Part shown: piece by piece, positions 1 through 5,044 of the stretch
Position numbering within the stretch: position 1 is the stretch's first letter
Layout of the letters: the number at the start of each line of letters is the position of its first letter
From: Pseudomonadota bacterium
GTDB taxonomy: Bacteria; Pseudomonadota; Gammaproteobacteria; Xanthomonadales; Xanthomonadaceae
Length of the DNA stretch: 5,044 nucleotides
Direction of reading: 5' to 3'
Assembly: GCA_023423675.1 (NCBI GenBank)
Contig: JAFAFD010000169.1
Span: 1 to 5,044, forward strand
The notes under the pieces: model-generated
What the model saw: the letters and a program-made list of their open reading frames with translations, nothing else
What the model was told of the DNA's origin: nothing
The model's database searches: none
Made by a program: the position numbers and the translations under genes

Positions 1-1
1 G

Positions 2-127
2 GTGGTGATGCCGCTGTACGTCGGTGCGGTCTATGCCGCCTGGAAGCAGATGTTCGTCCACCGCGGCAACCGCGCCGCACCGCCGGTGCCGGCCACCCCG
101 CCGCAGAACGACGTCTTCCATGCCTGA
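2..127 (+). CDS. C-terminal end of a probable membrane protein (partial, 5' end outside window)
   Basis: An open frame enters at the left edge and runs 41 codons to a TGA at 125-127. The visible residues begin with a hydrophobic stretch (VVMPLYVGAVYAAW), continue with a basic patch (KQMFVHRGNR) and end in a proline/alanine-rich tail. This looks like the last membrane helix of an inner-membrane protein followed by a short cytoplasmic tail. The ending 'YAAWKQMF' resembles the C-terminus of BPSS1780-type membrane proteins (their 'YAAYRDIF' ending), but this is a memory-based resemblance over a short stretch. No function can be stated. The gene converges on tatC with a 74-bp gap. Codon use is GC-rich like its neighbours. 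Confidence 0.6.
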   Translation: MVMPLYVGAVYAAWKQMFVHRGNRAAPPVPATPPQNDVFHA

Positions 128-132
128 CCTAG

Positions 133-155
133 GTAGATCCACGCCATGCGTGGAT
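133..155. repeat. SMAG (GTAG) short palindromic repeat
   Basis: GTAG at 133-136 is followed by the arm ATCCACGC (137-144), a CAT loop (145-147) and the perfect complement GCGTGGAT (148-155). A hairpin with GTAG at one end and this stem is the hallmark of the SMAG repeats known from Stenotrophomonas maltophilia, a REP-like family thought to be moved by RAYT (REP-associated Y1 transposase) proteins. It lies between two converging genes, a usual place for such elements, where it may help end or stabilise transcripts. The structure is read directly; the family name rests on recognition of the sequence. Confidence 0.8.
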
Positions 156-171
156 GAAACGGATCAATGAA

Positions 172-196
172 GAACGCCGGGCCATGCCCGGCGTTC
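172..196 (-). terminator. Probable terminator of the tat operon
   Basis: A perfect 11-bp stem, GAACGCCGGGC (172-182) and GCCCGGCGTTC (186-196), closes a CAT loop. It lies just beyond the tatC stop codon (202). Read on the - strand, the stem is followed by TTCATTG, a modest T-rich tract. On the + strand no T run follows, so it is assigned to the tatC transcript, although it could also slow transcription from the converging gene. The weak T tract keeps confidence moderate. Confidence 0.65.
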
Positions 197-201
197 CCGT
201 A

Positions 202-951
202 TCAGGCGGCGGGCTTCTTCACTGCGGAAGACGGCACCAGCCAACGTGCGGCGTGGATGCCCAGCTCGTAGAGCAGGCACATCGGGATCGCCAGCATCAG
301 CGGCGAGACCACGTCCGGCGGGGTCAGCACCGCGGCCAGCACGAAGATGCCGACCACCGCGTAGCCGCGGCCTTCCTTGAACTGCTGCGGCGTCACCCAG
401 CCCAGCAGCACCAGGATCACCATCGCCACCGGCAGCTCGAAGCTGCCGCCGAAGGCGAAGAAGATCGCCAGCACGAAATCCAGATAGGCGTTTGCATCCG
501 GGGTGATCGCGATCACTTCCGGGCTGAAGGTGGTGAGGAAGTGGAACACCGCCGGCAGCACCAGGAAGTAGGCGAACGCGCAGCCGGTGTAGAACAGCAG
601 CACCGACGACACCAGCAGCGGCACCGCCAGGCGCTTCTCGCGCGCGTACAGGCCGGGGGCGACGAACGCCCACAGCTGGTACAGCAGCCACGGCACGGTC
701 ACGAACAGGGCCACGAAGCAGGTCAGCTTCAACGGCGCGAAGAACGCACCGGCCGGGTTGGTGGCGATCATCGTCTGCCCGTTCGGCAGCTGCGACACCA
801 GCGGTTCGGCCAGCGCGTTGTAGAGCTTCTGGGTGAACGGCAGCAGGCCCAGCAGCACCACGCCGAAACCGAGCAGCCCGCGGATCAGCCGCGCGCGCAG
901 TTCGACCAGGTGCTCGACCAGCGAGCTTTCACCGAAATCATGGTCGCTCAT
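202..951 (-). CDS. tatC: Sec-independent (twin-arginine) protein translocase subunit TatC
   Basis: TatC is the six-helix inner-membrane core of the Tat system. With TatB it recognises the twin-arginine signal peptide of folded precursors and calls in TatA. The 249-residue product closely resembles E. coli TatC, with a shorter C-terminal tail. Visible family features are HLVELR (14-19) in the signal-binding N-terminal segment, the PLKLTCF region (73-79), YQLWAF (91-96) with F96 matching E. coli F94, E105 in the first cytoplasmic loop matching E. coli E103, the buried acid E172 in SFELPVA (170-176), and D213 in LTPPDV (209-214). Hydrophobic segments sit near 22-42, 75-95, 110-135, 155-180, 195-210 and 214-236. 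The ATG overlaps the tatB stop in an ATGA, and a GGAG lies 8 nt upstream, so translation is probably coupled. All key residues are present. Confidence 0.97.
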   Translation of the reverse strand: MSDHDFGESSLVEHLVELRARLIRGLLGFGVVLLGLLPFTQKLYNALAEPLVSQLPNGQTMIATNPAGAFFAPLKLTCFVALFVTVPWLLYQLWAFVAPGLYAREKRLAVPLLVSSVLLFYTGCAFAYFLVLPAVFHFLTTFSPEVIAITPDANAYLDFVLAIFFAFGGSFELPVAMVILVLLGWVTPQQFKEGRGYAVVGIFVLAAVLTPPDVVSPLMLAIPMCLLYELGIHAARWLVPSSAVKKPAA

Positions 952-1424
952 GGCTGGCGCTCCGGCGGAACGGGCGCATCGGCCACGGGGGTGTCAGCAG
1001 GCGCGGGAGCGGCCGGCTGCACGGGGGCATCGGGTGCTGAAACGTCATCCTGCGGCGCCGCGGAGGCCGGGACATCATCGGCCAGGTGCGGCGGCGTCTG
1101 CGCCGGGGCCGGCGCGCGCACTTCCTGGGCCAGGTCATCGCCCTGCTGCTGCGCCTGCGCTGCCTCGCGGCGCACCGCTTCGCCGCTGGCGCGCAGCTGG
1201 CTCTCGGTGTCCTGCATGCTCTGCCGCACGTCCTGCATCTGCCGCTTGATCTCCTCGGCCTGCAGCTCGCGCTCCAGCTCCTGCTTCACCGAGTCCCACT
1301 GGTTGCGGGCGCGACGCACCCACAGGCCGGCAAAGCGGGCCGCCTTGGGCAGGCGCTCGGGACCGAGCACCACCAAAGAGACCACCGCGATCACCAGCAG
1401 TTCGCTGAAACCAATATCAAACAC
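948..1424 (-). CDS. tatB: Sec-independent protein translocase subunit TatB
   Basis: TatB partners TatC in the receptor complex that binds RR signal peptides. The 158-residue protein starts MFDIGFSELL, with the diagnostic E8 in the short N-terminal membrane helix (about 5-20), then the hinge GPERLP (21-26) and an amphipathic helix. A charged, Q/E/R-rich coiled-coil-like region runs to about 97, followed by a proline/alanine-rich tail (about 103-158). MFDIGF and GPERLP separate TatB from TatA. The start is GTG at 1422-1424, with GGAG 8 nt upstream. The stop overlaps the tatC ATG by 4 bp, and the tatA stop is 15 nt upstream. The low-complexity tail varies among TatB proteins and is often dispensable. 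Confidence 0.96.
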   Translation of the reverse strand: MFDIGFSELLVIAVVSLVVLGPERLPKAARFAGLWVRRARNQWDSVKQELERELQAEEIKRQMQDVRQSMQDTESQLRASGEAVRREAAQAQQQGDDLAQEVRAPAPAQTPPHLADDVPASAAPQDDVSAPDAPVQPAAPAPADTPVADAPVPPERQP

Positions 1425-1439
1425 CGCAACCGCTCCGGA

Positions 1440-1667
1440 TCAACGCGCGTTGCGGTCGTGCTCGTCCTGCGCCGTGCGCGAGGCGTCCTGGCTGCGCGAC
1501 TCGTCGCCCAGCTGCGCCGACGGCTTGTCGTCGTCGCGCATGCCCTTCTTGAACTCCTTCACCGCCGAGCCGAGGTCCTTGGCACCACTGGTCAGCCGCT
1601 TGGTGCCGAACACCAACAGAACCACGGCCAGGACAATCAACCAATGCCAGATGCTCAAACTGCCCAT
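1440..1667 (-). CDS. tatA: Sec-independent protein translocase subunit TatA
   Basis: TatA assembles in many copies at a substrate-loaded TatBC complex to let folded proteins cross the inner membrane. The start is placed at ATG 1665-1667, giving 75 residues beginning MGSLSIWHW, in line with E. coli MGGISIWQL. The open frame extends upstream to an ATG at 1712, but those 15 extra residues ([11 protein letters not shown]...) do not look like TatA. Visible features are a single N-terminal helix (about 4-20), the hinge FGTKRL (20-25) with F20 and G21, the amphipathic helix with F39-K40-K41 (VKEFKKGM), the acidic patch DDD (45-47) and a charged polar tail. A weak GAG lies 7 nt before the chosen ATG. 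It is the first tat gene. Confidence 0.96.
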   Translation of the reverse strand: MGSLSIWHWLIVLAVVLLVFGTKRLTSGAKDLGSAVKEFKKGMRDDDKPSAQLGDESRSQDASRTAQDEHDRNAR

Positions 1668-1700
1668 AAAGACACTCGTTACGTTGTGATCAGGCTGTCG

Positions 1701-1706
1701 AGCATA
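1701..1706 (-). promoter_or_regulatory. Possible -10 element for tatABC
   Basis: Read on the - strand this is TATGCT, 4 of 6 matches to TATAAT, about 34 bp before the tatA ATG. It lies just after the hairpin that follows the SYLF gene. No good -35 hexamer is seen 16-18 bp upstream, so this is only a candidate for a tat-specific promoter. Confidence 0.25.
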
Positions 1707-1731
1707 GCGCACCGGCTGTAAGCCGGCGCGC
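1707..1731 (-). other. Intergenic hairpin between the SYLF gene and tatA
   Basis: CCGGCT (1712-1717), a GTA loop and AGCCGG (1721-1726) form a perfect inner stem. After one A/C mismatch, four more pairs (1707-1710 with 1728-1731) extend it. It begins 11 bp beyond the SYLF stop codon. No T run follows on either strand, so it is a weak terminator at best. It could attenuate read-through into tatA or protect the 3' end of the SYLF mRNA. Confidence 0.45.
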
Positions 1732-1741
1732 GTGACGAAAG

Positions 1742-2626
1742 TCAGTTTCCGCCCAGCGTCTCGGTACGGATCTCACCGTCGCCGACCGGCTGGAAACCCT
1801 GCTGTGCCGGCGGCGGGTTCTGCGGCATGTTCTGCAGCGGCGCGGTGGTCGCTTCGGCCGGGGCCGCGACCGGTGCCTGAACAGGCGCCTGGGCCGGCGG
1901 CGGCGGTGCGCTGGCAGTGCCACCGTTGCCGGTGCGGTTGTTGCGCGCGGCGTAGGTGGCCTCTTCCAGGCGGTCACGGAAGGCGACGACGTCCATCGAC
2001 GGCGAACCGGCGGCGCGACCTTCGAAGATCATCCGCGGCGTGGTGTTGCTGCCGTAGGCGTCGAGGTTGGCGGCATCGTCGATCTGCAGCACTGCGCCAT
2101 CCAGGGCGACGCCGGCGAACAGGCCGCGGGCACGCGACCACGACCAGATCTCGGCCTTCAGCTGGCCATCGGTGGCGGCGGCGGCATTGCGGCCCACCGG
2201 ACCGGCGGCCACGCCGGCATCGGCGCCCAGGGTGAACTTGCCGTTGACCAGATTGTCCAGGCTGCGGTCGTTGCGGAACACCAGCACCACGTCGGAGGAC
2301 TGCACGCCGGCCTGGAAGCCGATGCTGCCGCCGGTGAGCTTGATGAACACCGGGTTGGACCAGGCGCCATTGGGCATGCGCACCGACATCAGACCGTGGC
2401 CACGGCGACCGCCGATGACCAGACCAGCCTTGATCGTGTCGGGAATGACGATGACCGCGCGGCCTTCGTCGAGCAACTTGTCCGGAATGCCCTGTTCGGG
2501 AATTTCCTGGATTTCAGCCAGCACACGCACCGCGTTGCGGGCGCGCTGGTCTTCCTGCGGTCCGGCCATGGCCTGGCTGGACAGCAGGCTGGCGGCGATC
2601 AGCAGGGCTTGGATCGGGCGACGCAT
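1742..2626 (-). CDS. Exported SYLF (Ysc84/DUF500) domain protein with proline-rich tail
   Basis: The 294-residue product begins with a Sec-type signal peptide: RR at 2-3, a hydrophobic core at about 7-15, and a likely cleavage after AMA (19-21). A SYLF domain follows (about 30-225), recognisable by [20 protein letters not shown] (57-76), [18 protein letters not shown] (100-117), [16 protein letters not shown] (131-146) and [18 protein letters not shown] (161-178). In eukaryotes this domain binds phosphoinositide membranes; the role of the bacterial periplasmic forms is poorly known. Residues 226-294 are a P/A/Q-rich low-complexity tail, probably disordered. No lipobox cysteine is seen, so a soluble or membrane-associated periplasmic protein is expected. 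The ATG at 2624-2626 has GGAG 6 nt upstream. tatA follows 74 bp downstream on the same strand. The domain call is firm, the function is not. Confidence 0.9.
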   Translation of the reverse strand: MRRPIQALLIAASLLSSQAMAGPQEDQRARNAVRVLAEIQEIPEQGIPDKLLDEGRAVIVIPDTIKAGLVIGGRRGHGLMSVRMPNGAWSNPVFIKLTGGSIGFQAGVQSSDVVLVFRNDRSLDNLVNGKFTLGADAGVAAGPVGRNAAAATDGQLKAEIWSWSRARGLFAGVALDGAVLQIDDAANLDAYGSNTTPRMIFEGRAAGSPSMDVVAFRDRLEEATYAARNNRTGNGGTASAPPPPAQAPVQAPVAAPAEATTAPLQNMPQNPPPAQQGFQPVGDGEIRTETLGGN

Positions 2627-2672
2627 GGCGGGCTCCAGAAGTCAGTCCATAGAAAGATATAGCAAGTCACTG

Positions 2673-2701
2673 AAATTAGTAGCGTTGTGATGAATATCCA
2701 A
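2673..2701 (-). promoter_or_regulatory. Candidate promoter of the SYLF gene
   Basis: On the - strand, TTGGAT (2701-2696) and TAATTT (2678-2673) are separated by 17 bp. Each matches the sigma-70 hexamers at 3 of 6 bases. The position would give a leader of about 40 nt before the SYLF ATG. The surrounding 2645-2701 is clearly more AT-rich than the genes, which fits a promoter region, but the hexamers are weak. Confidence 0.3.
2686..2701. promoter_or_regulatory. Possible CRP/Clp-like binding site
   Basis: TGTGA (2686-2690), six bases, then TCCAA (2697-2701) match the CRP/Clp consensus TGTGA-N6-TCACA at 8 of 10 positions, with a perfect left half and a degenerate right half. It lies in the divergent SYLF/hemH region and overlaps the candidate SYLF -35. 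Such a match can arise by chance. Confidence 0.25.
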
Positions 2702-2778
2702 TGAGCGTGGCGCATGCAGATAAGCGGCCTTCATCGACACGATCCAATCCCTGCATCCCGGCGCGACGTCGGATCGGC

Positions 2779-2784
2779 GACAAT
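2779..2784 (+). promoter_or_regulatory. Possible -10 element of hemH, placed for a leaderless mRNA
   Basis: GACAAT matches TATAAT at 4 of 6 positions and ends 7 bp before the hemH ATG (2792), so transcription would start at or next to the start codon. No convincing -35 is seen about 17 bp upstream, and no Shine-Dalgarno sequence lies before the ATG, which agrees with but does not prove a leaderless transcript. Confidence 0.25.
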
Positions 2785-2791
2785 AGTCCTC

Positions 2792-3754
2792 ATGCTCGAC
2801 GCACCCGATACCGCCGTGCTGGCGGTCAACCTAGGCACGCCCGAGACGCCGACGGCCCCCGCCGTCCGTCGTTACCTGGCTGAATTCCTGTCCGACCCCC
2901 GCGTGGTCTCGATTCCGGCGCTGCTCTGGCAGCCGCTGCTGCGTGGGCTGATCCTGCCGCTGCGCAGTGGCCGTTCAGCCGCGAAGTACGCCCTGGTGTG
3001 GCTGCCGGAAGGCTCGCCGCTGATGGTGCATACCCGCCGCTTGGCCGAGGCCATGCAGGCCCTGCTGCCCAGCCTGCGGGTGCGCCATGCCATGCGCTAC
3101 GGCGCGCCTGCGCTCACCGCCGAGCTCGACCGCCTGGCCGCCGAAGGCGTGCGCCGCATCGTCGTGCTGCCGCTGTACCCGCAGTATTCGACCACCACCA
3201 CCGCCTCGATCGAGGACCGCGTGGATGACTGGCAGCGCCGCCATCCCGGCATCACCATCAGCCTGGTGCAGGATTACTCGGTCGACCCGGACTGGGTCGC
3301 CGCGGTTGCCGGCTCCATCCAGCGCTACTGGCAGCAGCACGGCCGCGGCCAGAAGCTGGTGTTTTCCTTCCACGGCATTCCGCAGCGCCTGGCCGACGCC
3401 GGCGATCCCTACCCGCAGCGCTGCGAAGCCAGCGCGCAGGCCATCGCCAAGGCACTGGGCCTGGCTGCCGATGAGTGGCAGCTCGGCTACCAGTCGCGCT
3501 TCGGCCGCGAACGCTGGCTGCAGCCCTATGCCGAACCGAGCCTGTGGGCACTGGCCGAATCGGGCGTGAAGCAGATCGACGTGGTCTGCCCGGGCTTCGC
3601 CACCGACTGCCTGGAAACGCTGGAAGAAGTGGCCATGGGCTTCACTGAAACGCTGGCCGAGCGCGGCGCGCAGATGCGCTACATCCCGTGCCTCAACGCC
3701 GAACCCGAACACGCCCGTGCCCTGGCACGCCTCGCCGTGGCATCGCTGGCATGA
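2792..3754 (+). CDS. hemH: Ferrochelatase (protoporphyrin IX + Fe2+ to protoheme)
   Basis: Ferrochelatase inserts ferrous iron into protoporphyrin IX, the last step of protoheme synthesis, at the inner face of the cytoplasmic membrane. The start is set at ATG 2792, giving 320 residues beginning [20 protein letters not shown], the normal N-terminus. An in-frame ATG at 2714 would add 26 residues unlike the family. Signatures in order are VNLGTP (12-17), [12 protein letters not shown] (125-136), FSFHGIP (191-197) with the catalytic H194, YQSRFG (233-238) with WLQP (242-245), and [13 protein letters not shown] (267-279) with E275 matching the catalytic acid of human E343. No C-terminal [2Fe-2S] cysteine cluster is present. 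No clear ribosome binding site precedes the ATG. The stop overlaps the next gene's ATG, so the two are probably translated from one mRNA. Confidence 0.97.
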   Translation: MLDAPDTAVLAVNLGTPETPTAPAVRRYLAEFLSDPRVVSIPALLWQPLLRGLILPLRSGRSAAKYALVWLPEGSPLMVHTRRLAEAMQALLPSLRVRHAMRYGAPALTAELDRLAAEGVRRIVVLPLYPQYSTTTTASIEDRVDDWQRRHPGITISLVQDYSVDPDWVAAVAGSIQRYWQQHGRGQKLVFSFHGIPQRLADAGDPYPQRCEASAQAIAKALGLAADEWQLGYQSRFGRERWLQPYAEPSLWALAESGVKQIDVVCPGFATDCLETLEEVAMGFTETLAERGAQMRYIPCLNAEPEHARALARLAVASLA

Positions 3755-4596
3755 GCCTGCAACCGTTCGCGATGGACGTGGCGGGCGCGCGCGTGGCGGG
3801 CCTGCGCGGCGGCCCTGCCGGTGGCACCCGCGTGCTGGCCCTGCATGGCTGGCTGGACAACGCCGCCAGCTTCGTACCGCTGGCGCCGCACCTGGCCAAC
3901 GTTGAGCTGGTGGCCATCGATCTGCCCGGCCACGGCCACAGCGCCCACCTGCCGGCCGGCGCGGTCTACACCACACCGGCAGCGATCACCCACGTGCTTG
4001 ATGTGGCTGACGCGCTGGGCTGGGAACGCTTCACCCTGATGGGCCATTCGATGGGCGCCGGCATCGCCAGCCTCACCGCCGCCGTCAGTGATCGCGTCGA
4101 GCGGTTGATCGCCATCGAGGCGCTGGGCGGCCTGCGCGGACCGGAAGAAGAAACCGCCGATCGCCTGCGCGAGCATGTGAATGCCACCCGCGCCCTGGCG
4201 CGCAAGCAGCTGCGCGTGTTCCCCGAACTGGCCGCGCCCATCCGCGCGCGGATGATGACCAACCAGCTCAGCGAAGGCTGCGCCCGCCTGCTGGTCGAGC
4301 GCGGCGTCGAGCCGGTGGAAGGCGGCTACCGCTGGTGCAGCGATCCGCGCCTGATGCTGCCCACCGCCATACGCCTCAGCGAAGGGCAGATCGACAACCT
4401 GCTGCAGGCCATCGCCTGCCCCACCCAGGTGGTCTACGCCACGCCGGCCCAGTCCTACTATCCCGAGCCGGGGCGCAGCCAGCGTCTGCAGCACCTGCGC
4501 GATGGCCGCTTGGCGGTGTTCCCGGGCAACCACCATCTGCACATGGAACAGCCGGCGCAGATCGCCGAGGTCATCAACGGCTTCCTCGCCGTCTGA
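3751..4596 (+). CDS. Alpha/beta-fold hydrolase (SERHL-like serine hydrolase)
   Basis: A 281-residue cytoplasmic protein with no signal peptide and the alpha/beta hydrolase layout: LALHGWLDN (29-37) with the oxyanion-hole [12 protein letters not shown] (55-64), the nucleophile elbow GHSMG (98-102) with S100, and a C-terminal [10 protein letters not shown] (259-268) carrying the catalytic histidine (H262 or H264). A helical cap probably occupies about 128-210. The usual acid after strand 7 is not evident in [13 protein letters not shown] (227-239); E123 after strand 6 (AIEALGG) may take its place. The substrate is unknown; esterase-like activity is only inferred. The ATG at 3751 lies inside the hemH stop as ATGA, and an upstream in-frame ATG (3688) would overlap hemH without family-like sequence. 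Translational coupling to hemH is likely. The 'HG.HS' and 'G.HH.H.E.P' pattern resembles SERHL/MEST-type hydrolases. Confidence 0.9.
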   Translation: MSLQPFAMDVAGARVAGLRGGPAGGTRVLALHGWLDNAASFVPLAPHLANVELVAIDLPGHGHSAHLPAGAVYTTPAAITHVLDVADALGWERFTLMGHSMGAGIASLTAAVSDRVERLIAIEALGGLRGPEEETADRLREHVNATRALARKQLRVFPELAAPIRARMMTNQLSEGCARLLVERGVEPVEGGYRWCSDPRLMLPTAIRLSEGQIDNLLQAIACPTQVVYATPAQSYYPEPGRSQRLQHLRDGRLAVFPGNHHLHMEQPAQIAEVINGFLAV

Positions 4597-4664
4597 TCGC
4601 GTTGCTTCACCGCAACCACGGCTGAGCGGGAACCGCTGCGTGCGCTTCACTCCACGCGCGCGCG

Positions 4665-4672
4665 GCCGATAG
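4665..4672 (+). promoter_or_regulatory. Possible sigma-28 (FliA) -10 element
   Basis: GCCGATAG matches the sigma-28 -10 consensus GCCGATAA at 7 of 8 bases. The -35 position is poor: TTCA stands 15 bp upstream where TAAA is expected. It would start an RNA near 4679 with a leader of about 225 nt. Given the weak -35 it may be chance. Confidence 0.25.
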
Positions 4673-4676
4673 AACA

Positions 4677-4723
4677 GTTGCGGGCCCCTGCGCCCGCAGC
4701 ACGCGGGCCCGGTCGGGCCTGCG
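4677..4723 (+). terminator. Two adjacent GC-rich hairpins, possible end of the hemH-hydrolase transcript
   Basis: The first hairpin pairs 4677-4685 with 4692-4700 (GTTGCGGGC with GCCCGCAGC, one G-T pair, six-base loop). The second, one base later, pairs 4702-4710 with 4715-4723 (CGCGGGCCC with GGGCCTGCG, one G-T pair, GGTC loop). Each has nine pairs. Only GCTGTTCGT follows, not a true T run, so factor-independent termination is uncertain. They could instead be structure in the leader of the downstream gene. Confidence 0.4.
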
Positions 4724-4844
4724 GCTGTTCGTGGTCCTGCAAGGAAGCCCGCATGCCTTTCTGTCCGCACCACCGCCCACAGGACGTGGCGCCGGTGCCT
4801 GCCTGCTCCACCTCCCCCTTTCGTAATCCTTGCCCTGCCACCGT

Positions 4845-4867
4845 CCCGCCGTCGCGCGGGCGGGTTT
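4845..4867 (+). terminator. Hairpin with short T run before the 4905 gene
   Basis: CCCGCC (4845-4850) pairs with GGCGGG (4859-4864) across an eight-base loop and is followed by TTT (4865-4867). It resembles a weak terminator or attenuator and sits only 38 bp before the next ATG. If it stops upstream transcription, a promoter for the 4905 gene would have to lie within or after it. Confidence 0.3.
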
Positions 4868-4904
4868 GCGGGGCCGTTGCCGTCCGTTGATCCAGGAGTC
4901 GCCG

Positions 4905-5044
4905 ATGTCCATTGCATCCCCCCGTCCGCCCGACCAGGGCCGCCTTCCCTACCTGCAACAGCTCGCACGACGCGGTGATCGCCGCCTGCTGCTGGGCAGC
5001 GCCGTGATGGCCCTGCTTGGGCTGGGCGTTGCCGTGGGCAGCCA
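4905..5044 (+). CDS. N-terminus of a probable membrane protein (partial, 3' end outside window)
   Basis: An ATG at 4905-4907 follows a strong AGGAG (4894-4898) with a six-base gap. The frame stays open for 46 codons to the window edge. The visible protein has a polar, proline- and arginine-containing start (MSIASPRPPDQGRLPYLQQL), a basic patch (ARRGDRR, 21-27) and then a hydrophobic segment from residue 28 to the edge (LLLGSAVMALLGLGVAVGS). The basic patch before the helix suggests a cytoplasmic N-terminus and a first transmembrane helix. This could be a sensor, chemoreceptor or other membrane protein; the family cannot be decided from this piece. Codon use matches the neighbours. Confidence 0.75.
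   Translation, partial: MSIASPRPPDQGRLPYLQQLARRGDRRLLLGSAVMALLGLGVAVGS

Larger units (their letters stand above)
4597..4904. other. Noncoding region between the hydrolase gene and the 4905 gene
   Basis: This 308-bp stretch holds no convincing gene: the open frames crossing it on both strands lack recognisable protein features and ribosome binding sites. It contains two back-to-back GC-rich hairpins (4677-4723), a sigma-28-like -10 motif (4665-4672), a C/T-rich segment (about 4800-4847), and a third hairpin followed by TTT (4845-4867). It may combine the 3' end of the hemH-hydrolase transcript with a long promoter/leader for the downstream gene. No known riboswitch was recognised. Confidence 0.6.

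Noticed and set aside
154..1689. A 511-codon open frame on the + strand
   Set aside because: It lies opposite tatA, tatB and tatC, whose identities are certain. Its translation is rich in R, H, Q and A with no domain, as expected for an antisense frame in GC-rich DNA.
1668..1712. Longer TatA start at 1712
   Set aside because: The added 15 residues do not resemble any TatA N-terminus, while MGSLSIW aligns directly with known TatA starts.
2600..2626. Tat signal on the SYLF protein (RR at residues 2-3) suggesting a local Tat substrate
   Set aside because: The motif is RRPIQA, lacking the usual S/T before and the FLK-like residues after the arginines, and the n-region is too short. It reads better as a Sec signal peptide.
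2666..2690. TCAC ... GTGA inverted pair in the divergent region
   Set aside because: The half sites are in the wrong order and spacing for a CRP-type operator.
2714..2791. Longer HemH start at 2714
   Set aside because: The 26 added residues are unlike ferrochelatases and would cross the intergenic control region.
4678..4890. A 70-codon + strand open frame before the 4905 gene
   Set aside because: It overlaps strong hairpins, has no ribosome binding site, and its sequence shows no protein-like features.
4597..4904. A cyclic di-GMP or other known riboswitch in the long leader
   Set aside because: None of the conserved core sequences I can recall for common riboswitch classes are present.
3679..4968. 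A 429-codon open frame on the - strand, and another at 2975-3976
   Set aside because: Both are opposite hemH and the hydrolase, have no recognisable features or ribosome binding site, and reflect codon bias on the coding strand.

Overview
The window is GC-rich housekeeping chromosome from a gammaproteobacterium of the Xanthomonadaceae, most likely Stenotrophomonas (S. maltophilia group). Three things point there: the protein sequences, the codon use, and a hairpin at 133-155 that begins with GTAG and matches the SMAG repeats scattered through S. maltophilia genomes. No rRNA, tRNA, CRISPR array, insertion sequence or prophage gene is visible.

Layout. Positions 2-127 are the 3' end of a + strand gene whose product ends in a membrane-like segment and a proline-rich tail. 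Positions 128-201 separate two converging genes and hold the SMAG hairpin and a perfect 11-bp hairpin that probably ends the tat transcript. From 202 to 1667 the - strand carries the twin-arginine translocase operon, transcribed tatA (GTSLS-type start reset to 1667), tatB (GTG start, 1424) and tatC (ATG overlapping the tatB stop). The three proteins form the inner-membrane machine that exports folded proteins: TatBC bind the RR signal peptide and TatA forms the conduit. Upstream on the same strand (1742-2626) is an exported SYLF/Ysc84-domain protein, 74 bp from tatA and perhaps partly co-transcribed with it.

A 165-bp AT-richer divergent region (2627-2791) separates this block from the + strand pair hemH (ferrochelatase, last step of protoheme synthesis, 2792-3754) and an alpha/beta hydrolase (3751-4596), joined by an ATGA stop/start overlap. 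Then comes a 308-bp noncoding region (4597-4904) with two adjacent GC-rich hairpins, a sequence resembling a sigma-28 -10 element, and a further hairpin with a short T run. A strong AGGAG site precedes the start of a membrane protein gene (4905 onward) that the window edge cuts off.

How the genes fit together. Tat export and heme synthesis are often both needed for respiratory enzymes, but their closeness here is divergent and no shared control is proved. I do not see a new multi-gene system. The points most worth checking are the noncoding region before the 4905 gene, the possible leaderless hemH start, the atypical acid position of the hydrolase, and the link between the SYLF gene and tatABC.
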